Source: Halictus rubicundus (taxonomy: Eukaryota > Arthropoda > Insecta > Hymenoptera > Halictidae). From it: DNA of 64,000 nt. Position numbers and translations under genes: made by a program. Every line of letters starts with the position of its first letter. Within the stretch, counting starts at the first letter, position 1. Below, piece by piece: positions 41,897 to 54,855 of this stretch. Below the pieces are notes generated by a model. That model ran no database searches. It had not been told where the DNA came from and saw nothing but the letters and a program-made list of their open reading frames with translations. The DNA is taken from positions 124,001 to 188,000 of the forward strand of contig NW_027488913.1 of assembly GCF_050948215.1 (NCBI RefSeq). Reading direction: 5' to 3'.

Positions 41897-42305
41897 AGAG
41901 GATAGGATACAGGATAGGATAGGATTGAGGATAGGATAGGATAGAGGATTGGATAGGATAGAGAATAGGATAGGATAGAGGATAGGATAGGATAGAGGAT
42001 AGGATAGGATAGAGGATACGATAGAGGATAGGATAGAGGATAGGATAGAGGATAGGATAGAGGATAGGATAGGATAGAGGATAGGATAGAATAGAGGATA
42101 GGATAGGATAGAGGATAGGATAGGATAGAGGATAGGATAGGATAGAGGATAGGATAGGATAGAGGATGGGATAGATAATAGGATAGGATAGAGGATCGGA
42201 TAGAGGATAGGATAGGATAGAGGATAGGATAGGATGGAGGATTGGATAGGATAGAGGATAGGATAGGATAGAGGATAGGATAGGATGGAGGATCTGATCG
42301 GATAG
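41880..42305 (+). repeat. Type B unit with 12-mer cluster, shortened
   Basis: Contains GATACAGGATAGGATAGGATT, a 12-mer run at about 42,010-42,070, GGATAGATAATAGG near 42,171, GAGGATCGG near 42,193 and the ATCTGATCGG marker at about 42,292. The GAGAAAGCATAGG element and the GGATAAGGTAGAGG step found before other copies of the marker are missing here. Confidence 0.72.
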
Positions 42306-42890
42306 AACATAGGATAGGGGATTGGATAGGATAGAGGATAGGATAGGATAGAGGATAGGATAGGATAGAGGATAGGATAGGATAGAGGATAGGATAGGAT
42401 AGAGGATAGGATAGGATAGAGGATAGGATAGGATAGAGGATAGGATAGGATAGAGGATAGGATAGGATAGAGGATAGGATAGGATAGAGGATAGGATAGG
42501 ATAGAGGATAGGATAGGATAGAGGATAGGATAGGATAGAGTATAGGATAGGATAGAGGATAGGATAGGATAGAGGATAGGATAGGATATAGGATAGGATA
42601 GGATAGAGGATAGGATAGGATAGAGGATAGGATAGGATAGAGGATAGGATAGGATAGAGGATAGGATAGGATAGAGGATAGGATAGGATAGAGGATAGGA
42701 TAGGATAGAGTATAGGATAGGATAGAGGATAGGATAGGATAGAGGATAGGATAGGATAGAGGATAGGATAGGATAGAGGATAGGATAGGATAGAGGATAG
42801 GATAGGATAGAGGATAGGATAGTATAGAGGATAGGATAGGATAGAGGATAGGATAGGATAGAGGATAGGATAGGATAGTGGATAGGATAG
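42306..42890 (+). repeat. Nearly pure 17-mer run (type P), longest
   Basis: Follows ATCTGATCGG, GAACATAGG and GGGGATTGG. About 34 monomers, perfect from about 42,330 to 42,538, then with isolated GTATA changes near 42,539 and 42,710, a GATATAGG near 42,587 and AGTATAGAGG near 42,820, up to AGTGG near 42,878. The same sequence of variants appears at the end of the run at 57,150-57,500. Confidence 0.85.
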
Positions 42891-43800
42891 GATAGAGGAT
42901 AGGATACAGGATAGAATAGAGGATAGGATACAGGATAGAATAGAGGATAGAGGATAGGATAGGGGATTGGATAGGATAGAGGATAGGATAAGTTAGAGGA
43001 TAGTATAGGATAGAGAATAGGATAGGGGATTGGATAGGATACAGGATAGGATACGATAGAGGATATGATACGATAGAGGATAGCGTAGGATAGGGGATAT
43101 TATAGGATAGAGGATAGGATAATATAGAGTATAGAATAGGATAGAGGATACGGTACAGAATAGGATATATGATTGGATAGGATAGGGGATATTATAGGAA
43201 AGAGGAAAGGATAGGATAGAGGCTGGGATAGGGGACTGGATAGGATAGAGGATAGGATAGGATAGGATAGGATAGAGGATAGGATAGGATAGAGGATAGG
43301 ATAGAGGATAGGATACAGGATAGGATAGGATTGAGGATAGGATAGGATAGAGGATTGGATAGGATAGAGAATAGGATAGGATAGAGGATAGGATAGGATA
43401 GAGGATAGGATAGGATAGAGGATAGGATAGAGGATAGGATAGAGGATAGGATAGAGGATAGGATAGAGGATAGGATAGGATAGAGGATAGGATAGAATAG
43501 AGGATAGGATAGGAGAAAGCATAGGATAGGATAGAGGATAGGATAGAGGATAGGATAGAGGATAGGATAGGATAGAGGATAGGATAGAGGATAGGATAGA
43601 GGATAGGATAGGATAGAGGATAGGATAGGATAGAGGATAGGATAGGATAGAGGATGGGATAGAGGATAGGATAGGATAGAGGATCGGATAGAGGATAGGA
43701 TAGGATAGAGGATAGGATAGGATGGAGGATTGGATAAGGTAGAGGATAGTATAGGATAGAGGGTAGGATCTGATCGGATAGAACATAGGATAGGGGATTG
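42890..43800 (+). repeat. Complete type B higher-order unit
   Basis: Carries the full type B order: GATACAGGATAGAATAGAGG, GATAAGTTAGAGG, GATACGATAGAGGATATGA, GGGGATATTATAGG, GATAATATAGAG, GATACGGTACAG, GATATATGATTGG, a 12-mer cluster at about 43,420-43,620 split by GAGAAAGCATAGG near 43,510, then GAGGATCGG, GGATAAGGTAGAGG and ATCTGATCGG at about 43,768. Its partner at 57,500-58,410 is 12 bp longer between the first and last markers, exactly one 12-mer. Confidence 0.85.
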
Positions 43801-43985
43801 GATAGGATAGAGGATAGGATAGGATAGAGGATAGGATAGGATAGAGGATAGGATAGGATAGAGGATAGGATAGGATAGAAGATAGGATAGGATAGAGGAT
43901 AGGATAGGATATAGGATAGGATAGGATAGAAGATAGGATAGGATAGAGGATAGGATAGGATAGAGGATAGGATAGGATAGAGGAT
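43801..43985 (+). repeat. Short 17-mer run after the ATCTGATCGG marker
   Basis: About ten near-canonical 17-mers with GAAGATAGG near 43,879 and 43,931 and one GATATAGG near 43,911. Similar short runs follow the marker at 46,870, 48,270, 49,445, 55,460 and 58,415, most of them ending at a GATATAGG change. Confidence 0.7.
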
Positions 43986-46300
43986 AGGATAGGACAGAGG
44001 ATAGCATAGGATAGAGGATAGGATAGGATACAGGAAAGGATAGGATTGAGGATAGGATTGGATACAGGAAAGGATACAATAGAGGATAGGATACGGGATT
44101 GTATAGGATAGGATTGAGGATAGGATAGGATAGAGGACAGGATAGGATAGAGGATTGGATATGATACAGGAAAGGATAGGATTGAGGATAGATGATAGGA
44201 TAGGATAGAGGATTGGATAGGATACAGGATAGGATAGGATAGAGGATAGGATAGGATAGAGGATTGGATAGGATACAGGATAGGATAGGATAGAGCATAT
44301 TATAGGATAGAGGATAGGATAGGATAGAGGATAGGATAGGATAGAGGATAGGATAGGATAGAGGATAGGATAGGATAGAGGACTGAATAGAGGATAGAAT
44401 AGGATAGAAGATAGGATAGGATAGAGGATAGGATAGGATAGAGGATAGGATAGACGATAGGATAGGATAGAGGATAGGATAGGACAGAGGATAGGATAGG
44501 ATAGAGGATAGGATAGGGGATTTGATAGGAAAGGATAGAGGATAGGATAGGATAGAGGACAGGATAGGATAGAGGATAGGATAGGATAGAGGATAGGATA
44601 GGATAGAGGATAGAATAGGATAGAGGATGGGATAGGACAGAGGATAGGATAGGGGATTTGATAGGATAGAAGATAGGATAGGATAGAGGATAGGATAGGA
44701 TAGGATAGAGGATTGGATAGGACACAGGATAGGATAGAATAGAGAATAGGATAGGGGATTTGATAGCATAGAGGATAGGATAGGATAGAAGATAGGATAG
44801 GATAGAGGATAGGATAGGATAGAGGATAGGATAGACGATAGGATAGGATAGAGGATAGGATAGGACAGAGGATAGGATAGGATAGAGGATAGGATAGGGG
44901 ATTTGATAGGAAAGGATAGAGGATAGGATAGGATAGAGGACAGGATAGGATAGAGGATAGGATAGGATAGAGGATAGGATAGGATAGAGGATAGAATAGG
45001 ATAGAGGATGGGATAGGACAGAGGATAGGATAGGGGATTTGATAGGATAGAGGATAGGATAGGATAGAGGATAGAATAGGATAGAGGATGGGATAGGACA
45101 GAGGATAGGATAGGGTATTTGATAGGATAGAGGATAGGATAGGATAGAAGATAGGATAGCATAGAGGATAGGATAGGATAGAGGATAGGATAGGATAGAG
45201 GATTGGATAGGATACATAATAGGATAGACGATTGGATAGGATACAGGATAGGATAGGATAGAGGATAGGATAGGATAGAGGATAGGATAGGATAGAGCAT
45301 ATTATAGGATAGAGGATAGGATAGGATAGAGGATAGGATAGGATAGAAGATAGGATAGGATAGAGGATAGGATAGGATAGAGGATAGGATAGGATAGAGG
45401 ATAGGATAGGATAGGGGATAGGATAGGATACAGGAAAGGATAGGATTGAGGATAGGATTGGATACAGGATAGGATAGAATAGAGGATAGGATACGGGATT
45501 GTATAGGATAGGATTGATGATAGGATAGGATAGAGGACAGGATAGGATAGAGGATTGGATATGATACAGGAAAGGATAGGATTGAGGATAGATGATAGGA
45601 TAGGATAGAGGATTGGATAGGATACAGGATAGGATAGAGGATTGGATAGGATACAGGATAGGATAGGATAGAGGATAGGATAGGATAGAGGATTGGATAG
45701 GATACAGGATAGGATAGGATAGAGGATAGGATAGGGGATTTGATAGGATAGAGGATAGGATAGGATAGAAGATAGGATAGGATAGAGGATAGGATAGGAT
45801 AGAGGATAGGATACGATAGAGGATAGGATAGGATAGAGGATTAGATAGGACAGAGGATAGGATAGGATAGAGGATAGGATAGGGGATTTGATAGGATAGA
45901 GGATAGGATAGGATAGAGGATACGATAGGATAGAGGATTGGATAGGATACAGGATAGGATAGAAAAGAGAATAGGATAGGGTATTTGATAGGATAGAGGA
46001 TAGGATAGGATAGAGGATAGCATAGGATAGAGGATAGGATAGGATAGAGGATAGGATAGGATAGAGGATAGAATAGGATAGAGGATGGGATAGGACAGAG
46101 GATAGGATAGGGGATTTCATAGGATAGAGGATAGGATAGGATAGAAGATAGGATAGGATATAGGACAGGATAGGATAGAGGATAGGATAGGATAGAGGAT
46201 AGGATAGGATAGGGGATAGGATAGGATACAGGAAAGGATAGGATTGAGGATAGGATTGGATACAGGATAGGATAGAATAGAGGATAGGATACGGGATTGT
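43985..46300 (+). repeat. Type A satellite domain, part of dispersed block Y
   Basis: Type A markers with GAGCATATTATAGG at 44,296 and 45,298 and TACGGGATTGTATAGG near 44,091, 45,491 and 46,281. The order matches 58,620-60,780. GAGCATATTATAGG at 44,296 corresponds to 58,919 (offset 14,623), but 45,298 corresponds to 59,955 (offset 14,657). The 34-bp difference is two extra 17-mers near 59,340-59,370, before GATTGGATAGGACACAGG. Confidence 0.82.
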
Positions 46301-47030
46301 ATAGGATAGGATAGGATAGGATAGGATAGAGGATAGGATAGGATAGAGGATAGGATAGAGGATAGGATACAGGATAGGATAGGATTGAGGATAGGATAGG
46401 ATAGAGGATTGGATAGGATAGAGAATAGGATAGGATAGAGGATAGGATAGGATAGAGGATAGGATAGGATAGAGGATAGGATAGAGGATAGGATAGAGGA
46501 TAGGATAGAGGATAGGATAGAGGATAGGATAGAGGATAGGATAGGATAGAGGATAGGATAGAATAGAGGATAGGATAGGAGAAAGCATAGGATAGGATAG
46601 AGGATAGGATAGAGGATAGGATAGAGGATAGGATAGGATAGAGGATAGGATAGAGGATAGGATAGAGGATAGGATAGGATAGAGGATAGGATAGGATAGA
46701 GGATAGGATAGGATAGAGGATAGGATAGGATAGAGGATGGGATAGAGGATAGGATAGGATAGAGGATCGGATAGAGGATAGGATAGGATAGAGGATAGGA
46801 TAGGATGGAGGATTGGATAAGGTAGAGGATAGTATAGGATAGAGGGTAGGATCTGATCGGATAGAACATAGGATAGGGGATTGGATAGGATAGAGGATAG
46901 GATAGGATAGAGGATAGGATAGGATAGAGGATAGGATAGGATAGAGGATAGGATAGGATAGAGGATAGGATAGGATAGAGGATAGGATAGGATATAGGAT
47001 AGGATAGGATAGAGGATAGGATAGGATAGA
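46300..47030 (+). repeat. Type B unit and following 17-mer run
   Basis: Begins abruptly after TACGGGATTGTATAGG with five consecutive GGATA pentamers (about 46,300-46,325). It holds a 12-mer cluster at about 46,480-46,680 with GAGAAAGCATAGG near 46,569, then GAGGATCGG and ATCTGATCGG at 46,851. Near-pure 17-mers follow to about 47,030, with GATATAGG near 46,993. Confidence 0.78.
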
Positions 47031-47785
47031 GGATAGAATAGGATAGAGGATGGGATAGGACAGAGGATAGGATAGGGGATTTGATAGGATAGAAGATAGG
47101 ATAGGATAGAGGATAGGTTAGGATAGGATAGAGGATAGGATAGGATAGAGGATTGGATAGGACACAGGATAGGATAGAATAGAGAATAGGATAGGGGATT
47201 TGATAGCATAGAGGATAGGATAGGATAGAAGATAGGATAGGATAGAGGATAGGATAGGATAGAGGATAGGATAGACGATAGGATAGGATAGAGGATAGGA
47301 TAGGACAGAGGATAGGATAGGATAGAGGATAGGATAGGGGATATGATAGGAAAGGATAGAGGATAGGATAGGATAGAGGATAGGATAGACGATAGGATAG
47401 GATAGAGGATAGGATAGGACAGAGGATAGGATAGGATAGAGGATAGGATAGGGGATTTGATAGGAAAGGATAGAGGATAGGATAGGATAGAGGACAGGAT
47501 AGGATAGAGGATAGGATAGGATAGAGGATAGGATAGGATAGAGGATAGAATAGGATAGAGGATGGGATAGGACAGAGGATAGGATAGGGGATTTGATAGG
47601 ATAGAAGATAGGATAGGATAGAGGATAGGATAGGATAGGATAGAGGATAGGATAGGATAGAGGATTGGATAGGACACAGGATAGGATAGAATAGAGAATA
47701 GGATAGGGGATTTGATAGCATAGAGGATAGGATAGGATAGAAGATAGGATAGGATAGAGGATAGGATAGGATAGAGGATAGGATA
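47030..47785 (+). repeat. Type A segment
   Basis: Type A monomers including GATGGGATAGGACAG, GGGGATTTGATAGG, GGACACAGG and GATAGCATAGAGG. A GGGGATATGATAGG near 47,338 replaces the usual GGGGATTTGATAGG. GACGATAGG occurs near 47,274 and 47,388 about 114 bp apart with similar surroundings, suggesting a small local duplication; the same arrangement is found near 55,861-56,040. Confidence 0.65.
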
Positions 47786-48500
47786 GAGGATAGGATACAG
47801 GATAGGATAGGATTGAGGATAGGATAGGATAGAGGATTGGATAGGATAGAGAATAGGATAGGATAGAGGATAGGATAGGATAGAGGATAGGATAGGATAG
47901 AGGATAGGATAGAGGATAGGATAGAGGATAGGATAGAGGATAGGATAGAGGATAGGATAGGATAGAGGATAGGATAGAATAGAGGATAGGATAGGAGAAA
48001 GCATAGGATAGGATAGAGGATAGGATAGAGGATAGGATAGAGGATAGGATAGGATAGAGGATAGGATAGAGGATAGGATAGAGGATAGGATAGGATAGAG
48101 GATAGGATAGGATAGAGGATAGGATAGGATAGAGGATGGGATAGAGGATAGGATAGGATAGAGGATCGGATAGAGGATAGGATAGGATAGAGGATAGGAT
48201 AGGATGGAGGATTGGATAAGGTAGAGGATAGTATAGGATAGAGGGTAGGATCTGATCGGATAGAACATAGGATAGGGGATTGGATAGGATAGAGGATAGG
48301 ATAGGATAGAGGATAGGATAGGATAGAGGATAGGATAGGATAGAGGATAGGATAGGATAGAGGATAGGATAGGATAGAGGATAGGATAGGATATAGGATA
48401 GGATAGGATAGAAGATAGGATAGGATAGAGGATAGGATAGGATAGAGGATAGGATAGGATAGAGGATAGGATAGGACAGAGGATAGCATAGGATAGAGGA
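47785..48500 (+). repeat. Type B unit and following 17-mer run
   Basis: Same order as the unit at 46,355: GATACAGG, GATTGAGG, GAGAATAGG, a 12-mer cluster at about 47,900-48,090 with GAGAAAGCATAGG near 47,994, GAGGATCGG, then ATCTGATCGG at about 48,250, 1,399 bp after the previous marker. Near-pure 17-mers follow to about 48,500. Confidence 0.78.
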
Positions 48501-49190
48501 TAGGATAGGATACAGGAAAGGATAGGATTGAGGATAGGATTGGATACAGGAAAGGATACAATAGAGGATAGGATACGGGATTGTATAGGATAGGATTGAG
48601 GATAGGATAGGATAGAGGACAGGATAGGATAGAGGATTGGATATGATACAGGAAAGGATAGGATTGAGGATAGATGATAGGATAGGATAGAGGATTGGAT
48701 AGGATACAGGATAGGATAGGATAGAGGATAGGATAGGATAGAGGATTGGATAGGATACAGGATAGGATAGGATAGAGCATATTATAGGATAGAGGATAGG
48801 ATAGGATAGAGGATAGGATAGGATAGAGGATAGGATAGGATAGAGGATAGGATAGGATAGAGGACTGAATAGAGGATAGAATAGGATAGAAGATAGGATA
48901 GGATAGAGGATAGGATAGGATAGAGGATAGGATAGACGATAGGATAGGATAGAGGATAGGATAGGACAGAGGATAGGATAGGATAGAGGATAGGATAGGG
49001 GATTTGATAGGAAAGGATAGAGGATAGGATAGGATAGAGGACAGGATAGGATAGAGGATAGGATAGGATAGAGGATAGGATAGGATAGAGGATAGAATAG
49101 GATAGAGGATGGGATAGGACAGAGGATAGGATAGGGGATTTGATAGGATAGAAGATAGGATAGGATAGAGGATAGGATAGGATAGGATAG
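48500..49190 (+). repeat. Type A segment
   Basis: Type A markers: GATACAGGAAAGG, TACGGGATTGTATAGG near 48,572, GAGCATATTATAGG at 48,778 and GGACTGAATAGAGG near 48,862, ending in GGGGATTTGATAGG near 49,133. The order matches 44,020-44,690 and 58,640-59,320. Confidence 0.72.
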
Positions 49191-49620
49191 AGGATAGGAT
49201 AGAGGATAGGATAGAGGATAGGATAGGATAGAGGATAGGATAGAGGATAGGATAGAGGATAGGATAGGATAGAGGATAGGATAGGATAGAGGATAGGATA
49301 GGATAGAGGATGGGATAGAGGATAGGATAGGATAGAGGATCGGATAGAGGATAGGATAGGATAGAGGATAGGATAGGATGGAGGATTGGATAAGGTAGAG
49401 GATAGTATAGGATAGAGGGTAGGATCTGATCGGATAGAACATAGGATAGGGGATTGGATAGGATAGAGGATAGGATAGGATAGAGGATAGGATAGGATAG
49501 AGGATAGGATAGGATAGAGGATAGGATAGGATAGAGGATAGGATAGGATAGAGGATAGGATAGGATAGAGGATAGGATAGGATAGAGGATAGGATAGGAT
49601 ATAGGATAGGATAGGATAGA
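49190..49620 (+). repeat. Truncated type B unit and following 17-mer run
   Basis: Enters type B directly inside the 12-mer cluster (about 49,195-49,270), so the GATACAGG to GAGAAAGCATAGG part is missing. GAGGATCGG and ATCTGATCGG (about 49,424) follow, 1,174 bp after the previous marker, then about ten 17-mers. The abrupt change from type A suggests an internal exchange joint near 49,190. Confidence 0.72.
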
Positions 49621-50240
49621 GGATAGGATAGGATAGAGGATAGAATAGGATAGAGGATGGGATAGGACAGAGGATAGGATAGGGGATTTGATAGGATAGA
49701 AGATAGGATAGGATAGAGGATAGGATAGGATAGGATAGAGGATAGGATAGGATAGAGGATTGGATAGGACACAGGATAGGATAGAATAGAGAATAGGATA
49801 GGGGATTTGATAGCATAGAGGATAGGATAGGATAGAAGATAGGATAGGATAGAGGATAGGATAGGATAGAGGATAGGATAGACGATAGGATAGGATAGAG
49901 GATAGGATAGGACAGAGGATAGGATAGGATAGAGGATAGGATAGGATTGAGGATAGAGGATAGGATAGAGGATAGGATACAGGATAGGATAGGATTGAGG
50001 ATAGGATAGGATAGAGGATTGGATAGGATAGAGAATAGGATAGGATAGAGGATAGGATAGGATAGAGGATAGGATAGGATAGAGGATAGGATAGAGGATA
50101 GGATAGAGGATAGGATAGAGGATAGGATAGAGGATAGGATAGGATAGAGGATAGGATAGAATAGAGGATAGGATAGGAGAAAGCATAGGATAGGATAGAG
50201 GATAGGATAGAGGATAGGATAGAGGATAGGATAGGATAGA
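49620..50240 (+). repeat. Type A segment joined to a 3'-truncated type B unit
   Basis: Type A monomers run to about 49,945, then a 7-mer and type B sequence: GATACAGG, GATTGAGG, GAGAATAGG, a 12-mer cluster at about 50,090-50,230 and GAGAAAGCATAGG near 50,166. It returns to type A at GATTGGATAGGATACAGG near 50,244 before reaching GAGGATCGG or ATCTGATCGG. It is complementary to the 5'-truncated unit at 49,190, as the two products of misaligned exchange would be. Confidence 0.7.
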
Positions 50241-51294
50241 GGATTGGATAGGATACAGGATAGGATAGGATAGAGCATATTATAGGATAGAGGATAGGAT
50301 AGGATAGAGGATAGGATAGGATAGAGGATAGGATAGGATAGAGGACTGAATAGAGGATAGAATAGGATAGAAGATAGGATAGGATAGAGGATAGGATAGG
50401 ATAGAGGATAGGATAGACGATAGGATAGGATAGAGGATAGGATAGGATAGAGGATAGGATAGGACAGAGGATAGGATAGGATAGAGGATAGGATAGGGGA
50501 TTTGATAGGAAAGGATAGAGGATAGGATAGGATAGAGGACAGGATAGGATAGAGGATAGGATAGGATAGAGGATAGGATAGGATAGAGGATAGAATAGGA
50601 TAGAGGATGGGATAGGACAGAGGATAGGATAGGGGATTTGATAGGATAGAAGATAGGATAGGATAGAGGATAGGATAGGATAGGATAGAGGATAGGATAG
50701 GATAGAGGATTGGATAGGACACAGGATAGGATAGAATAGAGAATAGGATAGGGGATTTGATAGCATAGAGGATAGGATAGGATAGAAGATAGGATAGGAT
50801 AGAGGATAGGATAGGATAGAGGATAGGATAGACGATAGGATAGGATAGAGGATAGGATAGGACAGAGGATAGGATAGGATAGAGGATAGGATAGGGGATT
50901 TGATAGGAAAGGATAGAGGATAGGATAGGATAGAGGACAGGATAGGATAGAGGATAGGATAGGATAGAGGATAGGATAGGATAGAGGATAGAATAGGATA
51001 GAGGATGGGATAGGACAGAGGATAGGATAGGGGATTTGATAGGATAGAGGATAGGATAGGATAGAGGATAGAATAGGATAGAGGATGGGATAGGACAAAG
51101 GATAGGATAGGGTATTTGATAGGATAGAGGATAGGATAGGATAGAAGATAGGATAGCATAGAGGATAGGATAGGATAGAGGATAGGATAGGATAGAGGAT
51201 TGGATAGGATACATAATAGGATAGAGGATTGGATAGGATACAGGATAGGATAGGATAGAGGATAGGATAGGATAGACGATAGGATAGGATAGAG
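50240..51294 (+). repeat. Type A segment
   Basis: Starts at GAGCATATTATAGG (50,276) and repeats the order GGACTGAATAGAGG, GACGATAGG, GATTTGATAGGAAAGG, GAGGACAGG, GGACACAGG, GATAGCATAGAGG and GATACATAATAGG before the next GAGCATATTATAGG at 51,295. Comparable units of about 1.0 kb lie at 44,296-45,297, 58,919-59,954 and 62,782-63,817. Confidence 0.75.
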
Positions 51295-52840
51295 CATATT
51301 ATAGGATAGAGGATAGGATAGGATAGAGGATAGGATAGGATAGAAGATAGGATAGGATAGAGGATAGGATAGGATAGAGGATAGGATAGGATAGAGGATA
51401 GGATAGGATAGGGGATAGGATAGGATACAGGAAAGGATAGGATTGAGGATAGGATTGGATACAGGATAGGATAGAATAGAGGATAGGATACGGGATTGTA
51501 TAGGATAGGATTGATGATAGGATAGGATAGAGGACAGGATAGGATAGAGGATTGGATATGATACAGGAAAGGATAGGATTGAGGATAGATGATAGGATAG
51601 GATAGAGGATTGGATAGGATACAGGATAGGATAGAGGATTGGATAGGATACAGGATAGGATAGGATAGAGGATAGGATAGGATAGAGGATTGGATAGGAT
51701 ACAGGATAGGATAGGATAGAGGATAGGATAGGGGATTTGATAGGATAGAGGATAGGATAGGATAGAAGATAGGATAGGATAGAGGATAGGATAGGATAGA
51801 GGATAGGATACGATAGAGGATAGGATAGGATAGAGGATTAGATAGGACAGAGGATAGGATAGGATAGAAGATAGGATAGGGGATTTGATAGGATAGAGGA
51901 TAGGATAGGATAGAGGATACGATAGGATAGAGGATTGGATAGGATACAGGATAGGATAGAAAAGAGAATAGGATAGGGTATTTGATAGGATAGAGGATAG
52001 GATAGGATAGAGGATAGCATAGGATAGAGGATAGGATAGGATAGAGGATAGGATAGGATAGAGGATAGAATAGGATAGAGGATGGGATAGGACAGAGGAT
52101 AGGATAGGGGATTTCATAGGATAGAGGATAGGATAGGATAGAAGATAGGATAGGATAGAGGATAGGATAGGATAGAGGATAGGATAGGATAGAGGATAGG
52201 ATAGGATAGAGGATAGGATAGGATAGGGGATAGGATAGGATACAGGAAAGGATAGGATTGAGGATAGGATTGGATACAGGATAGGATAGAATAGAGGATA
52301 GGATACGGGATTGTATAGGATAGGATTGATGATAGGATAGGATAGAGGACAGGATAGGATAGAGGATTGGATATGATACAGGAAAGGATAGGATTGAGGA
52401 TAGATGATAGGATAGGATAGAGGATTGGATAGGATACAGGATAGGATAGAGGATTGGATAGGATACAGGATAGGATAGGATAGAGGATAGGATAGGATAG
52501 AGGATTGGATAGGATACAGGATAGGATAGGATAGAGGATAGGATAGGGGATTTGATAGGATAGAGGATAGGATAGGATAGAAGATAGGATAGGATAGAGG
52601 ATAGGATAGGATAGAGGATAGGATACGATAGAGGATAGGATAGGATAGAGGATTAGATAGGACAGAGGATAGGATAGGATAGAGGATAGGATAGGGGATT
52701 TGATAGGATAGAGGATAGGATAGGATAGAGGATACGATAGGATAGAGGATTGGATAGGATACAGGATAGGATAGAAAAGAGAATAGGATAGGGTATTTGA
52801 TAGGATAGAGGATAGGATAGGATAGAGGATAGCATAGGAT
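51295..52840 (+). repeat. Tandem duplication, about 815-bp unit
   Basis: Copy 1 is about 51,300-52,115 and copy 2 about 52,116-52,840. GAAGATAGG lies at 51,343 and 52,141 (offset 798), then TACGGGATTGTATAGG at 51,491 and 52,306 and GATTAGATAGGACAG at about 51,836 and 52,651 (offset 815). One 17-mer was therefore added or lost near the start. Both copies keep the rare GAAAAGAGAATAGG and GGGTATTTGATAGG variants. Copy 1 alone has GAAGATAGGATAGGGG near 51,868. Confidence 0.85.
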
Positions 52841-53100
52841 AGAGGATAGGATAGGATAGAGGATAGAATAGGATAGAGGATAGGATAGACGATAGGATAG
52901 GATAGAGGATAGGATAGGATAGAGCATATTATAGGATAGAGGATAGGATAGGATAGAGGATAGGATAGGACAGAGGATAGCATAGGATAGAGGATAGGAT
53001 AGGATAGAGGATAGGATAGGATAGAGGATAGGATAGGACAGAGGATAGGATAGGGGATTGGATAGGATAGGATAGAGGATAGGATAGGATAGAAGATAGG
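52840..53100 (+). repeat. Type A segment before dispersed block X
   Basis: GACGATAGG near 52,888, GAGCATATTATAGG near 52,924, GATAGCATAGG near 52,979 and GGGGATTGG near 53,054. The same order is seen near 39,000-39,250, so the sequence in front of the second copy of block X resembles that in front of a different part of the 38-40 kb region. Confidence 0.65.
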
Positions 53101-54855
53101 ATAGGATAGAGGATAGGATAGGGGATTTGATAGGATAGAGGATAGGATAGGATAGAAGATAGGATAGGATAGAGGATAGGATAGGATAGAGGATAGGATA
53201 GGATAGAGGATAGGATAGGACAGAGGATAGCATAGGATAGAGGATAGGATAGGATAGAGGATAGGATAGGATAGAGGATAGGATAGGATAGAGCATATTA
53301 TAGGATAGAGGATAGGATAGGATAGAGGATAGGATAGGATAGAGGACTGGATAGAGGATAGAATAGGATAGAAGATAGGATAGGATAGAGGATAGGATAG
53401 GATAGAGGATAGTATAGGGGATTTGATAGGATAGAGGATAGGATAGGATAGAAGATAGTATAGGATAGAGGATTGGATCGGATAGAGGATAGGATAGGAT
53501 AGAGAATAGGATAGGATAGAGGATAGGATAGGATAGAAGATAGGATAGGATAGAGGATAGGATAGGATAGAGGATAAGATAGGATAGGATAGAGGATAGG
53601 ATAGGATAGAGGATAGGATAGGACAGTGGATTTGATAGGATAGAGGATAGGATAGGATACAGGAAAGGATAGGATTGAGGATAGGATTGGATACAGGAAA
53701 GGATACAATAGAGGATAGGATACGGGATTGTATAGGATAGGATTGAGGATAGGATAGGATAGAGGACAGGATAGGATAGAGGATTGGATATGATACAGGA
53801 AAGGATAGGATTGAGGATAGATGATAGGATAGGATAGAGGATTGGATAGGATACAGGATAGGATAGAGGATTGGATAGGATACAGGATAGGATAGTATAG
53901 AGGATAGGATAGGATAGAGGATTGGATAGGATACAGGATAGGATAGGATAGAGGATAGGATAGGGGATTTGATAGGATAGAGGATAGGATAGGATAGAAG
54001 ATAGGATAGGATAGAGGATAGGATAGGATAGAGGATAGGATACGATAGAGGATAGGATAGGATAGAGGATTAGATAGGACAGAGGATAGGATAGGATACA
54101 GGATAGGATAGGGGATTTGATAGGATAGAGGATAGGATAGGATAGAGGATACGAAAGGATAGCGGATAGGATAGGATAGAGGATAGGATAGGATACAGGA
54201 TAGGATAGGATAGAGGATAGGATAGGATAGAGGATAGGATGTGATAGAGGATAGGATAGGATAGAGGATTGGATAAGGTAGAGGATAGTATAGGATAGAG
54301 GATAGGATAGGATAGAGGATATAATAGGATTGAGAAAGGATAGGATAGAGGATAGGATAGGATCGAGGATAGGATAGGATAGAGAATAGGATAGGATAGA
54401 TGATAGGATAGAGGAAAGGATAGGATAGAGGAAAGATTAGGGGATAGGATAGGATAGGGGATACGACAGATGATAGGATAGGATTGAGAATAGGATAGGA
54501 TAGAGGATACGATAGAGTATTGGATAGAGGATAGGATAGGATAGAGAATAGGATAGGATAGAGGATAGGATAGGATAGAGGATAGGATTGGATAGAGGAT
54601 AGAATAGAGGATAGGATAGGATAGAGGATCGGATAGAGGATATGATAGGATAGAGGATAGGATAGGATAGAGGATTGGATAAGGTAGAGGATAGTATAGG
54701 ATAGAGGATAGGATAGGATAGAGGATATAATACAATTGAGGAAAGGATAGGATAGAGGATAGGATAGGATCGAGGATAGGATAGGATAGAGGATAGGATA
54801 GGATAGAGGATAGGATATGATAGAGGATAGGATAGGATAGAAAATAGGATAGGAC
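53101..54855 (+). repeat. Dispersed block X, copy 2 (partner at 40,141)
   Basis: Near-identical to 40,141-41,896 with three substitutions and a 1-bp deletion noted (GAGAAAGG near 54,334 where copy 1 has GAGGAAAGG). After that deletion the offset is 12,959 bp. To the right this copy continues with GGACAGAGGATAGTATAAG into a full type B unit, while copy 1 jumps to a different part of type B. Confidence 0.92.

Noticed and set aside
36131..42310. 2,059-codon open frame on the - strand, and dozens of similar frames across the window (for example 28,947-33,323, 32,134-36,519 and 3,047-7,063)
   Set aside because: The translation is only the 17-residue S/I/L/Y/P repeat in whichever frame is read. 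Overlapping frames are equally open, boundaries fall at repeat variants, and no domain, signal or codon bias is seen. These are not called as genes.
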